Below are positions 22,623-23,180 of a stretch of 23,180 bases of DNA, piece by piece (position 1 is the first letter of the stretch; the number at the start of each line of letters is the position of its first letter). Below the pieces are notes generated by a model. The model was not told the DNA's origin. It made no database searches and worked only from the letters and a program-made list of their open reading frames with translations. The DNA is from JALUUH01 sp964636675 (GTDB lineage: Bacteria > Pseudomonadota > Gammaproteobacteria > S012-40). The position numbers were made by a program, and so were the translations under genes. The stretch lies in contig CAZWUO010000037.1 in the NCBI GenBank assembly GCA_964636675.1, positions 1 through 23,180 of the forward strand, given 5' to 3'.

Positions 22623-23174
22623 ATGCAATCTATACGCAAATTTTTGGTTTTCAACATCATAACATTATTACTCATGGCGACCGGGCAAACTCATGCTGCG
22701 CCGATAGATTTTCAATTAGCTGATATTAATGGCAACGAACATCGGCTATCAAGCTATCGCGGTAAATGGGTCATTGTGAACTATTGGGCAACCTGGTGCG
22801 TACCCTGTAGGGATGAGATCCCCGACCTACAACGATTTCATCGCCGGTTCAAAGACCAAGCCGTTGTCATAGGAATCAACATGGAAGAAACATCTGATGA
22901 AAATATCCGTGAATTTATTAAGCACTACCAAATCAGCTACTCGGTTTTGCTTACCGAAGTTGCGCGGGTTGGGCCACTTGGTGAGATCCTAGGAATGCCG
23001 ACGACGTTTATAGTTTCACCAGTAGGTGAAGTCGTAAAGCGTGTATTGGGGCGTGTGGATATACATGAACTAGAGGAATTTTTATCGTCGAATAGTGTGC
23101 CAATACCCATTGCCGATACGCTTATGGGACTGCAAAACAATAACTTACCGAATTTAGTATTGGATAGAAATTGA
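22623..23174 (+). CDS. TlpA-like periplasmic thioredoxin-fold protein
   Basis: The 183-residue protein has a signal sequence (residues 1 to about 25, ending THAA) and a thioredoxin fold. The redox motif is Cys59-Val-Pro-Cys62 in NYWATWCVPCRDEIP, and a cis-proline lies in GMPTTFIV. The inserted helical segment (NMEETSDENIREFIKHYQ) is typical of the TlpA/ResA/CcmG group, which reduces disulfides in the periplasm, for example during cytochrome c maturation. No cytochrome c genes adjoin it here. The C-terminal 25 residues extend past the fold and look disordered. The gene ends six bases before the window edge and seems complete. Confidence 0.92.
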   Translation: MQSIRKFLVFNIITLLLMATGQTHAAPIDFQLADINGNEHRLSSYRGKWVIVNYWATWCVPCRDEIPDLQRFHRRFKDQAVVIGINMEETSDENIREFIKHYQISYSVLLTEVARVGPLGEILGMPTTFIVSPVGEVVKRVLGRVDIHELEEFLSSNSVPIPIADTLMGLQNNNLPNLVLDRN

Positions 23175-23180
23175 AAAACA

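Overview
The window looks like chromosomal DNA from a low-to-moderate GC gammaproteobacterium. The clues are the sspA-sspB pair with a ClpX-binding SspB tail, a full-length multifunctional Cca, class I fumarase, CRP-type operators and ordinary sigma-70-like promoter elements. I cannot place it further from sequence alone. There are no rRNA, tRNA or CRISPR features, and no insertion sequence I can support.

Layout. (1) 1-2.6 kb: the C-terminal end of a membrane protein (possibly NrfD/PsrC-like), an intrinsic terminator, sspA-sspB, and a convergent lipoprotein metallopeptidase. (2) 2.7-5.7 kb: cca, a MarR-type regulator, uppP, a 74-nt imperfect palindrome, and a 59-residue small gene. (3) 5.8-11.5 kb: a stand-alone acetolactate synthase-like ThDP enzyme, an endonuclease/exonuclease/phosphatase (EEP) protein, a GGEEF diguanylate cyclase, a DgkA-family kinase preceded by a small basic protein gene, and an alpha/beta hydrolase. 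(4) 11.6-12.6 kb: two diverged paralogous ~100-residue genes. Each has its own CRP-like site, placed identically relative to its -10 element, and its own intrinsic terminator. (5) 12.6-17.4 kb: a catabolic cluster of glutamine synthetase-like ligase, aldehyde dehydrogenase and iron-type alcohol dehydrogenase, divergent from a class I glutamine amidotransferase. (6) 17.5-18.2 kb: three short dyads leading into a ~104-nt hairpin with a 16-nt all-pyrimidine, anti-Shine-Dalgarno loop (candidate sRNA), then a small exported protein. (7) 18.4-23.2 kb: a cupin/JmjC-like protein, a single-POTRA Omp85-type protein, class I fumarase, and a TlpA-like thioredoxin that shares a dyad-containing divergent promoter region with the fumarase.

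How the genes may work together. The 12.6-17.4 kb cluster fits a gamma-glutamylated amino-alcohol route: ligation of glutamate to an amine, oxidation of the alcohol to aldehyde and then acid, and hydrolysis of the gamma-glutamyl bond. The alcohol dehydrogenase is interrupted by an in-frame 54-bp insertion that carries two stop codons. The insertion looks like a template-switch event and could also be an assembly artefact. The least-described elements are the two CRP-linked paralogs, the anti-SD hairpin RNA candidate and the palindrome beside uppP.
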